DNA of 8,895 bases, taken from the NCBI GenBank assembly GCA_009787675.1, contig WQSU01000092.1, positions 1 to 8,895 on the forward strand, in the 5' to 3' direction. Under the pieces are notes generated by a model that was not told where the DNA came from, searched no databases, and saw nothing but the letters and a program-made list of their open reading frames with translations. Origin of the DNA: Lentimicrobiaceae bacterium (GTDB taxonomy: Bacteria; Bacteroidota; Bacteroidia; Bacteroidales; WCHB1-69). The translations under genes and the position numbers were made by a program. Positions 1 to 6,196 of the stretch are shown here, piece by piece (within the stretch, counting starts at the first letter, position 1; the number at the start of each line of letters is the position of its first letter).

Positions 1-131
1 GGCGCAAGGTTGAGGGTTACTGTTTTACGAACAATGCGGTTGCCTGCATCATCGTATTCGTAAACACGGGGGAGTTGCGCCATGCACAAGAAAGGAATGG
101 CAAAAAGGAAAAGGATAAAGGTTGGTTTCAT
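1..131 (-). CDS. Secreted YD-motif protein, N-terminal fragment (runs off left edge)
   Basis: An ATG at 131-129 opens a frame that stays open to the window edge, giving 43 complete codons. The start MKPTFILFLFAIPFLCMA followed by Q is a clean Sec signal peptide (basic N-tip, hydrophobic core, small residue at the cleavage site near 18/19). The mature protein begins with a YEYDDAGNRIVRK-type segment, the YD signature also found in RHS/YD-repeat proteins and at the mature N-terminus of many secreted Bacteroidota proteins, often with a type IX secretion C-terminal tail. The C-terminus is not in the window, so neither the size nor a T9SS tail can be judged. It is the last gene on the minus strand before the regulator region and is transcribed away from the XRE gene. 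No Shine-Dalgarno is visible upstream. The reading frame and signal peptide are seen; the family is recognised from a short motif only. Confidence 0.75.
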   Translation of the reverse strand, partial: MKPTFILFLFAIPFLCMAQLPRVYEYDDAGNRIVRKTVTLNLA

Positions 132-171
132 ATAATTATTATTTAGTTTAAGGTATCATTATAAATTGCAT

Positions 172-179
172 CAAAAATA
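172..179 (-). promoter_or_regulatory. Candidate -7 element for the left-edge secreted protein gene
   Basis: Read on the minus strand the sequence is TATTTTTG, a full match to the Bacteroidota -7 consensus TAnnTTTG. It ends 40 bases before the ATG at 131. No convincing TTTG -33 box lies at the expected spacing, so this is a motif match only. Confidence 0.4.
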
Positions 180-210
180 TAGTAACCATTTATATTCACA
201 TGAAAAAAAC

Positions 211-227
211 TGGACAAATTGTGTCCA
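211..227. promoter_or_regulatory. 17-bp palindrome, possible operator
   Basis: TGGACA-AATTG-TGTCCA has perfect 6-bp arms around a 5-bp centre. It sits between the divergently transcribed left-edge gene and the XRE regulator gene and overlaps the first of two 31-bp direct repeats. A symmetric site next to a gene for a helix-turn-helix protein fits an operator; that role is inferred. Confidence 0.4.
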
Positions 228-290
228 TGTTCTTGTATAAAATTGTATGTAAACAGAAAATTTTGTCCACTTTTCTGTATAAAACTGTAT
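218..290. repeat. Pair of 31-bp direct repeats, 42-bp period, upstream of XRE gene
   Basis: Copy A is 218-248 and copy B is 260-290; by hand alignment 25 of 31 positions agree. Both contain TGTCCA/TGTCCAC-like sequence followed by TGTATAAAA[T/C]TGTAT, so each copy itself has two TGTAT half-sites about 10 bp apart. The 42-bp period is close to four helical turns, which would place bound proteins on the same face of the DNA. Copy B runs into the -7 box of the XRE gene. The repeats are seen directly; operator function is inferred. Confidence 0.6.
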
Positions 291-295
291 TTTCG
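262..295 (+). promoter_or_regulatory. Candidate promoter of the XRE regulator gene
   Basis: TTTG at 262-265 and TATTTTCG at 288-295 resemble the Bacteroidota -33 (TTTG) and -7 (TAnnTTTG) boxes, with one mismatch in the -7 box and a spacing of 22 bp, slightly long. The -33 box lies inside direct repeat copy B, so a protein on the repeat would compete with RNA polymerase. The start codon is 26 bases beyond the -7 box. Confidence 0.4.
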
Positions 296-321
296 CAGGC
301 AAATGTTTAAAAATATCTATT

Positions 322-654
322 ATGAGTATTGGTAATAATTTAAGAGTGTTACGCGCTAAAAAAAATATTTCACAACAAGAGATTGCCGACTTTCTCGGCA
401 TTGATCGTAAAACCTATGTAAGCTGGGAAGCCGAATCAGCAGATATAAAAAGTTCTTATATTCCCAAATTGGCAGAATATTTGGAGGTGGAAATCAATGA
501 TTTGTTCAGCGAAAAAGTAAATAAAATAGTTATTAACCAACAAAACTCTGATAATAAAGATAGTTCAACTAATAATAGTATTGTACTTTTATTAACGGAT
601 AAAGAGATGGTAGATCAAGTTATGGATGTTATAAAGAAAAAGTTTGAGAATTAA
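322..654 (+). CDS. XRE-family helix-turn-helix transcriptional regulator
   Basis: This 110-aa cytoplasmic protein has an HTH_3/XRE DNA-binding domain over about residues 6-62. The scanning helix is near Q18-L25 (SQQEIADFLGI), the recognition helix follows at about R29-W35 (DRKTYVSWE), and the domain ends with the usual LAEYLEVEINDLF segment. The tail (about 63-110) is a polar Asn/Ser-rich linker and a short amphipathic helix with no known ligand or protease domain, so it may serve dimerisation. The ATG at 322 puts the HTH close to the N-terminus as usual; no Shine-Dalgarno is present. The gene stands alone, with a palindrome and two long direct repeats just upstream, which suggests autoregulation. 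Target genes cannot be told. It could instead be a phage-type or toxin-antitoxin regulator, but no partner gene is adjacent. Confidence 0.9.
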   Translation: MSIGNNLRVLRAKKNISQQEIADFLGIDRKTYVSWEAESADIKSSYIPKLAEYLEVEINDLFSEKVNKIVINQQNSDNKDSSTNNSIVLLLTDKEMVDQVMDVIKKKFEN

Positions 655-672
655 CATTTTTCATTAACGCGC

Positions 673-690
673 CAAACCTTAAGGTGTTTG
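673..690. terminator. Weak inverted repeat after XRE gene
   Basis: CAAAC (673-677) and GTTTG (686-690) can form a 5-bp stem with an 8-base loop that itself holds most of the CCTTAAGG palindrome. It lies 18 bases after the XRE stop codon. There is no T-run directly after it, so a terminator role is doubtful; it could equally be a protein-binding site ahead of the phosphoesterase gene. Confidence 0.2.
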
Positions 691-729
691 CCCTAAAAAG
701 TTACCTGCTTAATATTGCTTTTTCTGTTA

Positions 730-737
730 CTTTTGCC
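730..737 (+). promoter_or_regulatory. Candidate -7 element of the metallophosphoesterase gene
   Basis: TACTTTTG is a full match to TAnnTTTG and is followed by CC. Only 14 bases separate it from the ATG at 752, so the transcript would have a very short leader. No clear -33 TTTG at normal spacing. Confidence 0.4.
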
Positions 738-751
738 GAAATTTTTTTACA

Positions 752-1240
752 ATGAAAATAGGAATAATATCAGACACTCACGGATTTATTCATCCACAAA
801 TATTTGAATTTTTTGCCCAGTGCGACGAAGTGTGGCATGCCGGCGATATGGTTTCTACCGATATTTTAGACGAACTGTCGGCAATAACCAAAGTACGTGC
901 CGTTTACGGCAACTGCGATGGATGGGATGTGAGAGGTAAATATAAGGAAATTGAAGTTTTTGATTGTGAAGAACATACTGTTTTTCTCAAACATATCATA
1001 GGTAATCCCAAACACTACGATGTGGATGTGTTGCCACTCATTAAAACAGCGAACCCCACCATTGTTGTTGCCGGTCATTCGCATATTTTGCAAATCATGA
1101 ATGATGGAAAAAACGGCTGGCTTTTTATGAATCCGGGCGGTGGCGGAAAGTTCGGACCTCACACGCACATCACATTTATCCGCTTTGATATTAAGGGAAC
1201 GGATATTAGTAATATGGAAGTTTTTGATGCTGTGAAATAA
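752..1240 (+). CDS. YfcE/MJ0936-type metallophosphoesterase
   Basis: A 162-aa cytoplasmic calcineurin-like phosphoesterase that should cleave phosphodiester or phosphomonoester bonds using two metal ions; the natural substrate of this subgroup is mostly unknown. The metal-binding motifs are in the family order: D8-T-H10, G31-D32, G53-N-C-D56, H81 in an LKH segment, and G108-H-S-H111, followed by an N127-P-G strand end with an unusually long glycine run (residues 129-132). Length is normal for the YfcE group. The ATG at 752 gives MKIGIISDTH, with the first beta strand right at the start, as expected. It is transcribed alone from a promoter just upstream and converges with the next gene, leaving only 6 bp between the two stop codons. 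No metal ligand appears to be missing. The family is clear; the physiological role is not. Confidence 0.92.
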   Translation: MKIGIISDTHGFIHPQIFEFFAQCDEVWHAGDMVSTDILDELSAITKVRAVYGNCDGWDVRGKYKEIEVFDCEEHTVFLKHIIGNPKHYDVDVLPLIKTANPTIVVAGHSHILQIMNDGKNGWLFMNPGGGGKFGPHTHITFIRFDIKGTDISNMEVFDAVK

Positions 1241-1246
1241 TGTTTT

Positions 1247-1996
1247 TTACTCATATCTCGGCTTCTTTTTCCCAAAAGAATAAGCAATATAAGCATAAAA
1301 ATAGGCAGGTTTCTTTCTGTTAAACGCCATTTGTTGGATAAACGGAAAAACGATATCCATAGAAAACCCAACCTCCAACGCTTGCGTTTTTAACGGATTC
1401 TTGCTGAAATCGAAATTAAGTCCTGTTTTAGCATAAACACCAGGGCGTACTGCAATTTTGTGAAATCTGTCGAACACGCGCGCACCGCCGTAAATATTGT
1501 TGTCATTGTGAATATCAGGATTATACCGTTCAATTTTCATATGGTTTCCAACAATAGTATCCCTTATAAGGATTTCTAAATAAGTGGGCAACCCAAAACA
1601 AATAGAGGCGCCCGCCGAGAAAAAGTAGCGAATTTGCACGCCTCCATAGTAAGGTTTGTGGGTGATAATGCGTTGATAGCCATATCCTCCGCGTAGAAAA
1701 AAGAGATCGTACAACTTGCCGTAGCAATAGGATCTTCCACCAAAGGGAACTCTGCTTAAAACCGCTTTGTGGTGCATGCAATAAGAAAACTCTACTTCCC
1801 AAAAGTGTTTGTCTTTGGCGTTGGGCGTTTTTCCTTGCTGAAAGCCTATACTGAAGCCGGAGGTGTTCAAACACAGCAAAATATTCCACTCTTTAACGGT
1901 AATCACTTCCATTTCGGCTTCCCCCACTTCAATTTCTTGTGCATAAAGAAAACAACAACAAATGCCAAGAGCAAAAGAGAGAAACAGTTTTTTCAT
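1247..1996 (-). CDS. Conserved Bacteroidota outer-membrane beta-barrel protein, function unknown
   Basis: This 249-aa protein starts with MKKLFLSFALGICCCFLYA, a Sec signal peptide with likely cleavage near A19/Q20. The mature part is rich in alternating aromatic/hydrophobic and polar residues with many Gly and Tyr, typical of a small outer-membrane barrel. Recognisable blocks are YGKLYDLFFLRGGYGYQR, GGVQIRYFFSAGASICFGLP with YLEI after it, a NIYGGARVF segment, PGVYAKTGLNFDF, ALEVGFSMDIV, and a final AYIAYSFGKKKPRYE. These resemble a widespread uncharacterised Bacteroidota family whose members share this order; I know no assigned function. The end Y-S-F-G-K could be the last strand. The ATG (1996-1994) is chosen because it begins the signal peptide. 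It is divergent from menA and shares a compact promoter region with it. Confidence 0.75.
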   Translation of the reverse strand: MKKLFLSFALGICCCFLYAQEIEVGEAEMEVITVKEWNILLCLNTSGFSIGFQQGKTPNAKDKHFWEVEFSYCMHHKAVLSRVPFGGRSYCYGKLYDLFFLRGGYGYQRIITHKPYYGGVQIRYFFSAGASICFGLPTYLEILIRDTIVGNHMKIERYNPDIHNDNNIYGGARVFDRFHKIAVRPGVYAKTGLNFDFSKNPLKTQALEVGFSMDIVFPFIQQMAFNRKKPAYFYAYIAYSFGKKKPRYE

Positions 1997-2028
1997 AATT
2001 ATTATTGAGGAGGTTATAATTAAAGAGA

Positions 2029-2068
2029 GGCAAAAATAGTTTTTTTCTACAAAACTGCTATTTTTGCC
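2029..2068. promoter_or_regulatory. Divergent promoter region with mirrored -7 boxes
   Basis: GGCAAAAATAG (2029-2039) and CTATTTTTGCC (2058-2068) are perfect 11-bp inverted repeats. Each arm holds a full TAnnTTTG -7 box: TATTTTTG on the minus strand at 2038-2031 for the outer-membrane protein gene, and on the plus strand at 2059-2066 for menA. The -7 boxes point outward, so the two promoters overlap upstream. Leaders would be about 30 and 15 bases. No good -33 box is visible for either. Confidence 0.55.
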
Positions 2069-2085
2069 CTCTTATTTTTTTCAAC

Positions 2086-2970
2086 ATGGCGCGTAAATTT
2101 TATTATCAATTGAAAGCCCTGCGATTATTTTCGCTGCCCCTTTCTTTATCGGGTATTGTTATGGGCGGACTGTTGGCAAATTCGTGCGGGCATTTCTCAT
2201 GGCTGCTGTTTGGTTTGGCGATTGTTACAGCTGCTGCCCTACACCTTACCTGCAACCTTGCCAACGATGTGGGAGACTATCAATCGGGCAACGACTCCTT
2301 CGAAAGTATTGGTTATGAGACCATGTTGCTGTCGGGAAAACTATCCGTAAAAGATGTTATGATGATGATAGGATTTTTTACCGTTTTGGCAGTGTGCGCA
2401 GGCATCGCATTAGTTTATTTGTCTTTCGGAAAATTATTTACTATACGCTCGTTAATAATGTTTTTCATTGGCGCACTTGCCGTTTTGGCGGCTATTTTCT
2501 ACACTATTGGCAAAAAACCTTACGGCTACCGTGCACTTGGCGATCTGGCGGTGTTTATCTTCTTTGGCGTTGTGGCGGTAGCGGGCACCTTCTTTCTGCT
2601 TACCGAAACCTTACCGGCAATTGTTTTCCTGCCGGCGGTTGCCATGGGTTTTATGATTACCGGCGTGGTGAACCTTAACAACATTCGCGATATAGAAAAT
2701 GACCGGAAATACCGCAAAACCATCCCCATCCTCATAGGCGAACAGAATGCCAAACACTACCACACCGTATTGGTGCTGCTGCCTTTTATCTTGATGATTA
2801 TTTACAATATCCTTTTGCATAAGACATTCACCTCATATCTGTTCCTTTTGCTTCTTCCTTTTGCCCTTCACCACGTTGTGCGCGTGTTTCATCAAAGAGG
2901 ATTAACATTGAATAAGGAATTGGGGGGATTGATTTTGATTACAGGATTGTTTGTTTTAAGTGCGATATAG
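2086..2970 (+). CDS. menA: 1,4-dihydroxy-2-naphthoate prenyltransferase (MenA, UbiA family)
   Basis: MenA is an integral membrane enzyme that joins a polyprenyl diphosphate chain to 1,4-dihydroxy-2-naphthoate, giving demethylmenaquinone for the respiratory chain. The 294-aa protein has about eight or nine hydrophobic segments. The first Asp-rich Mg/diphosphate motif is N57-x3-D61-x2-D64 (NLANDVGDYQSG), and the second is N199-I-R-D202-x3-D206. Between them is YGYRALGDLAVFIFFG (about 146-161), the MenA counterpart of the YxGxGE...FFG block, here with Asp where Glu is usual. Length matches the family. After the first motif the sequence reads SIGYETMLLSGKLS, the loop that normally precedes the SG-x-[IL]-S turn. 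Other UbiA enzymes are possible, but the FFG block favours MenA. No other men genes are in the window; the MBOAT gene starts 23 bp after its stop. Confidence 0.88.
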   Translation: MARKFYYQLKALRLFSLPLSLSGIVMGGLLANSCGHFSWLLFGLAIVTAAALHLTCNLANDVGDYQSGNDSFESIGYETMLLSGKLSVKDVMMMIGFFTVLAVCAGIALVYLSFGKLFTIRSLIMFFIGALAVLAAIFYTIGKKPYGYRALGDLAVFIFFGVVAVAGTFFLLTETLPAIVFLPAVAMGFMITGVVNLNNIRDIENDRKYRKTIPILIGEQNAKHYHTVLVLLPFILMIIYNILLHKTFTSYLFLLLLPFALHHVVRVFHQRGLTLNKELGGLILITGLFVLSAI

Positions 2971-2993
2971 TGTATTGAATCTAAAAAAATCTT

Positions 2994-4712
2994 ATGCCCC
3001 TCGAAAATATTATTACATTCTTCACCAATCTCTTAGCGTTCGATGATAAACTCCCGTTGCTTTTTACGCAGTTCTATTTTTGGGCGTTTTTTGCATTGGT
3101 ATTTGCTGGACTTACGTTGTTGAAAAACAAAGTGATGCTACGCAACACCTTCCTCATGTTTGCCAGCTTGTTTTTCTATTTTAAAACCTCAGGGCTATTT
3201 GTTATTTTATTGTTATTCACAACATTAAATTGTTTTTGGGTAGGAAAACGGATCGATCTGACCGAAAGTGTCCGCAAACGGAAATGGCTCGTTTTTCTCG
3301 GCGTTTTTCTCAATTTGTTGCTGCTTGTCTACTTCAAATACGCCTATTTTTTTACTTCGGTTTACAACTCCATTTTTCATACAAATGTTGAAATTTTGAA
3401 CTATTTGGCTTTGTGGACAAACAATTTTGCAGGCACGACTTATTTCCGCGTGGATAATATTGTATTGCCGGTCGGCATCTCGTTCTATACATTTCAAAGT
3501 ATTAGTTATGTGATAGATATATATAGAAAACGCATTAAACACGAACGCAACTTTTTCGACTTTGGGTTCTTCGTGTGCTTCTTCCCAGGTTTGGTGGCAG
3601 GTCCCATTATTCGGGCAAACCAATTTATGCCGCAACTGCACAGAAAGTTCTTTCTCAGCAGAAGGCAGTTTGGCATTGCTGTTTTCTGGATTTTAAACGG
3701 ATTGATGAAGAAGCTGATTCTAAGCGATTATTTAGCAGTTAACTTTGTGGACAGAGTGATTGAAAATCCGAATTTTTTCACTGCTTTTGAAAACTTATCC
3801 GCCATTTTTATATATTCTTTGCAGGTTTATGCAGATTTTTCGGGCTATACCGACATTGCCATCGGCGTTGCCATGTTGATGGGTTTTTATATGCCCAAAA
3901 ACTTTAACGCGCCTTACAAAGCCACCAACCCCGGCGATTTCTGGAAACGCTGGCACATCTCTTTATCTACATGGCTCAAAGACTATTTGTACATTCCGCT
4001 TGGCGGCAATCGCAAAGGAAAATTTAGAACAAACATCAACTTAATGATTACCATGCTATTGGGAGGCTTGTGGCATGGCGCAAGTTGGAACTTCGTGATT
4101 TGGGGCGGGTTAAATGGATTAGGAATTGTGATTTATAAAGGCTGGCGCAAAATCAAAAACCTGAATCGCCTTAGAATAACACTTGCCTTTTTCATCCTTG
4201 CCATGCACCTTTACTTCTTTTTCCCGATGCCCGTTTTAAAAATCGCGCTTGTTTGGATGGGGGTAATCAGTTTCGGAGTTTTGTTATCTTTCTTATTTAT
4301 TGATGTTTTTAAAAGAAAACCATTTCAGAAACTCAACCGTGCGTGGAGTATCTTTCTAACTTTTGTCTTTGTTACCTTCACCCGATTGTTTTTCCGTTCC
4401 GGTTCAAATTTAGATCCGGCAGAACAAACGGCGCACGCATGGCAAACCGCAAAAGCCATGGTGAACAAAATCGGTGGCACTTGGAACTGGGAACAAATCC
4501 CTGACATCGTGGGCGCCTACTTCGCCGTATTTCTCCTTTTTGTGTTGGGTATGATTATCCATTGGTTTCCTGAACGCTGGAAAAGATGGTACAGAATCAA
4601 TTTCACCTTGCTCCCCATTTGGGCAATTGGACTTGCCGTGTTGGCTACTATATTCTTAGTGTATCAGTTCATCACTGCTGATTTACAGCCGTTCATTTAT
4701 TTTCAGTTTTAA
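2994..4712 (+). CDS. MBOAT O-acyltransferase, AlgI/DltB-like
   Basis: This 572-aa polytopic membrane protein belongs to the MBOAT family (AlgI branch), which moves acyl, usually acetyl, groups across the membrane onto polysaccharides, peptidoglycan or teichoic acids. Family blocks are in order: P159-VGISFYTFQSISYVIDIYR, a FFPGLVAGPIIRANQF segment, Y279-ADFSGYTDIAIGVAMLMGF, NPGDFWKRWH321ISLSTWLKDY with YIPLGGNRKG after it, and GGLWH361GASWNFVIWGG. H361 is the invariant MBOAT histidine and H321 matches the conserved RWHISLS histidine of AlgI. The N-terminal and C-terminal thirds are made of further membrane helices. It lies 23 bp after menA on the same strand and may be co-transcribed, though the two share no obvious pathway. 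AlgI-type enzymes usually sit beside an AlgJ/AlgX-like SGNH partner; none is in this window. The acceptor is therefore unknown. Confidence 0.92.
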   Translation: MPLENIITFFTNLLAFDDKLPLLFTQFYFWAFFALVFAGLTLLKNKVMLRNTFLMFASLFFYFKTSGLFVILLLFTTLNCFWVGKRIDLTESVRKRKWLVFLGVFLNLLLLVYFKYAYFFTSVYNSIFHTNVEILNYLALWTNNFAGTTYFRVDNIVLPVGISFYTFQSISYVIDIYRKRIKHERNFFDFGFFVCFFPGLVAGPIIRANQFMPQLHRKFFLSRRQFGIAVFWILNGLMKKLILSDYLAVNFVDRVIENPNFFTAFENLSAIFIYSLQVYADFSGYTDIAIGVAMLMGFYMPKNFNAPYKATNPGDFWKRWHISLSTWLKDYLYIPLGGNRKGKFRTNINLMITMLLGGLWHGASWNFVIWGGLNGLGIVIYKGWRKIKNLNRLRITLAFFILAMHLYFFFPMPVLKIALVWMGVISFGVLLSFLFIDVFKRKPFQKLNRAWSIFLTFVFVTFTRLFFRSGSNLDPAEQTAHAWQTAKAMVNKIGGTWNWEQIPDIVGAYFAVFLLFVLGMIIHWFPERWKRWYRINFTLLPIWAIGLAVLATIFLVYQFITADLQPFIYFQF

Positions 4713-4774
4713 TTAAATTTTGGGACTGCATTTGCAAGCATGAGTTTTAGAAGACAGTGTTATTTATTTTCATT

Positions 4775-6097
4775 TCAATACTTTGGACAATTCTTCCAAT
4801 TTCCAAATTTATAAAACTTAAACCCATAATCAAACGCTAAATAATCGGCAACGGGGGCGTGCGCTCTTAACGAAGCCCCTACAAAATGGTTGAGATTTTT
4901 GCCCAAATAGACTCTAAATCCCACTTTTTCATATACGTGCGGGTACCTTTTCAACGTGCCGCCATTATCCCAATTTTGAGCTAAATCTTTATGTTTGGCT
5001 TGTCCGGGACCTTTAAAAACATAAACGCCCACACCTACATGCAGCGCGTAACGTCCAAACGCCAATTCGCCAAAAGCATACACAGCGCCTGTAAAAATAT
5101 TTTTCGGCATGGGGATGCGTGGTGAATCGGATTTTTCCCATTCCTCTTTATTATAGTCTTTAGAATGCGCTAAATATCTTACATAAAAAGCCTCGAATGA
5201 AGCACCGGCGCGTAATACCGGAAGAAAATCGCGCATGTAGCCTATACTAACTCCTGTTTTAAAATAATAATTGTCGTCGTAACGGGCTATGAGCCAGCCC
5301 GGATCAACCGTAAAAAACAGAGAATTTTGAGGTTTGTGTTTTGGAAAGGTGTCAACTTTTAAAAACTCTTTTTTAGGATGAAAATAGTATCGTACACTTG
5401 CAATCCCTTGAAGCTCATTGATTCCAAAATTGGGCATATTCATACTCGCATTGGAAGCATGGCTGAAATTGGCATTAAAACATAAATCCAATTGAGGGGC
5501 AACTTGAAAATCGAAACCCATTTGCAAATTGATATAGGGTGTAACATACAATGAAATCAAGCAGTTATCGGGATACGCTTCACTTTCGCCCTCTTCATTA
5601 ATATAATGGTTGGGGTTGTTCGGATCGGGCGTTAATATATCGGGCTTGTAAACCACATTTGGTCTGTGAATTTTGGTAAAATAAGTAGCTCCCATGCCAA
5701 TTTGATAATTCCAGCTAAACCATTTGTATCGGAAAAAACTGCCTTGAAAATACCCAAACAACGCTACACTTTGCCCTATTACTTTATTCCTCTCTTTTCT
5801 TACAGAAGGCGGGTCAAAAAAATTGTAAAGACTTGAATATTTAAGTGTTAATCCATAAGAGGGGTAATATAACATTCTTTCCCAACGGTTTTTCCCAGAG
5901 GTTTGTTTTCCGAAACGAAACTCTATTCCGCCGTAATACAGATTTTTCAAATAAATAGCGTGCTGCGGATGATACAGGGCGGTGCCGTAGCGTAGCCCTC
6001 CTTCAATATAAAGCCCTTGACTTTTAGAATCTTGTGCTGTAGCTTTTAAAATAAACAATAGCAGAAAAGGGATTAGCAGAAAGAATATTTTTTTCAC
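4775..6097 (-). CDS. PagL-like lipid A deacylase / acyloxyacyl hydrolase, outer-membrane barrel
   Basis: With the GTG at 6097 the product is 440 aa and starts MKKIFFLLIPFLLLFILKATA-Q, a clean signal peptide ending in ATA at residue 21. A longer TTG start at 6112 exists but would put five polar residues ahead of it and leave almost no leader after the likely -7 box. The first half resembles PagL/acyloxyacyl hydrolase barrels: N208-ANFSH213AS215N216ASMNMPNFGINE, the HxSN...PNxGIN signature whose His and Ser are catalytic in PagL; E228 may be the third member of the triad. PagL removes the 3-O-acyl chain of lipid A in the outer membrane. Classical PagL is about 150 aa, so this protein is much longer; the second half (about 255-440) reads as further barrel strands and ends in LRAHAPVADYLAFDYGFKF. 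Two-part proteins like this occur in Bacteroidota. Activity is inferred from the motif. Confidence 0.65.
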   Translation of the reverse strand: MKKIFFLLIPFLLLFILKATAQDSKSQGLYIEGGLRYGTALYHPQHAIYLKNLYYGGIEFRFGKQTSGKNRWERMLYYPSYGLTLKYSSLYNFFDPPSVRKERNKVIGQSVALFGYFQGSFFRYKWFSWNYQIGMGATYFTKIHRPNVVYKPDILTPDPNNPNHYINEEGESEAYPDNCLISLYVTPYINLQMGFDFQVAPQLDLCFNANFSHASNASMNMPNFGINELQGIASVRYYFHPKKEFLKVDTFPKHKPQNSLFFTVDPGWLIARYDDNYYFKTGVSIGYMRDFLPVLRAGASFEAFYVRYLAHSKDYNKEEWEKSDSPRIPMPKNIFTGAVYAFGELAFGRYALHVGVGVYVFKGPGQAKHKDLAQNWDNGGTLKRYPHVYEKVGFRVYLGKNLNHFVGASLRAHAPVADYLAFDYGFKFYKFGNWKNCPKY

Positions 6098-6120
6098 GTT
6101 GAGACTTTTCAAATAGGTCG

Positions 6121-6128
6121 CGAAAATA
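6121..6128 (-). promoter_or_regulatory. Candidate -7 element of the PagL-like gene
   Basis: On the minus strand the sequence is TATTTTCG followed by CG, one mismatch from TAnnTTTG and identical to the boxes ahead of the XRE and PD-(D/E)XK genes. The GTG start at 6097 lies 23 bases downstream; the alternative TTG at 6112 would lie only 8 bases from the box, which supports the GTG. Confidence 0.4.
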
Positions 6129-6143
6129 ATTTTTTTTGCTGCG

Positions 6144-6195
6144 TGAGAAATGAGGAATGAGAGGTGAGGAAAAAATCACTAATCATTAATCACTA
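6144..6195. repeat. Heptamer tandem repeats: four TGAGRRR-type units and three ATCAYTA units
   Basis: Units on the plus strand are TGAGAAA (6144-6150), TGAGGAA (6151-6157), TGAGAGG (6158-6164), TGAGGAA (6165-6171), then AAA, then ATCACTA (6175-6181), ATCATTA (6182-6188) and ATCACTA (6189-6195). The array fills the gap between the stop codon of the PD-(D/E)XK gene (6197-6199) and the -7 box of the PagL-like gene. A 12-bp copy, ATCATTAATCAC, recurs inside the gene's 3' end at 6218-6229. Confidence 0.65.
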
Positions 6196-6196
6196 C

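Noticed and set aside
171..401. 76-aa minus-strand frame with an internal repeat in its translation
   Set aside because: The protein repeat only mirrors the 31-bp DNA repeats of the operator region, and the frame overlaps the XRE gene and has no credible start or family.
322..1240. Toxin-antitoxin or defence pair made of the XRE protein and the phosphoesterase
   Set aside because: The phosphoesterase is a complete YfcE-type enzyme with its own -7 box about 100 bp away, and nothing ties the two genes functionally.
1530..1889. 119-aa minus-strand frame within the 1247-1996 gene
   Set aside because: It is in another frame of the same strand without a signal peptide, while the main frame has one plus family-like blocks.
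3225..3641. 138-aa minus-strand frame inside the MBOAT gene
   Set aside because: The plus-strand frame carries all MBOAT motifs; the antisense product resembles nothing.
4713..4774. Shared terminator between the convergent MBOAT and PagL-like genes
   Set aside because: Only short pairings such as TGCA-TT-TGCA are visible, with no stable stem plus T-run on either strand.
6144..6195. CRISPR-like array
   Set aside because: Units are only 7 bp and directly tandem, without spacers.
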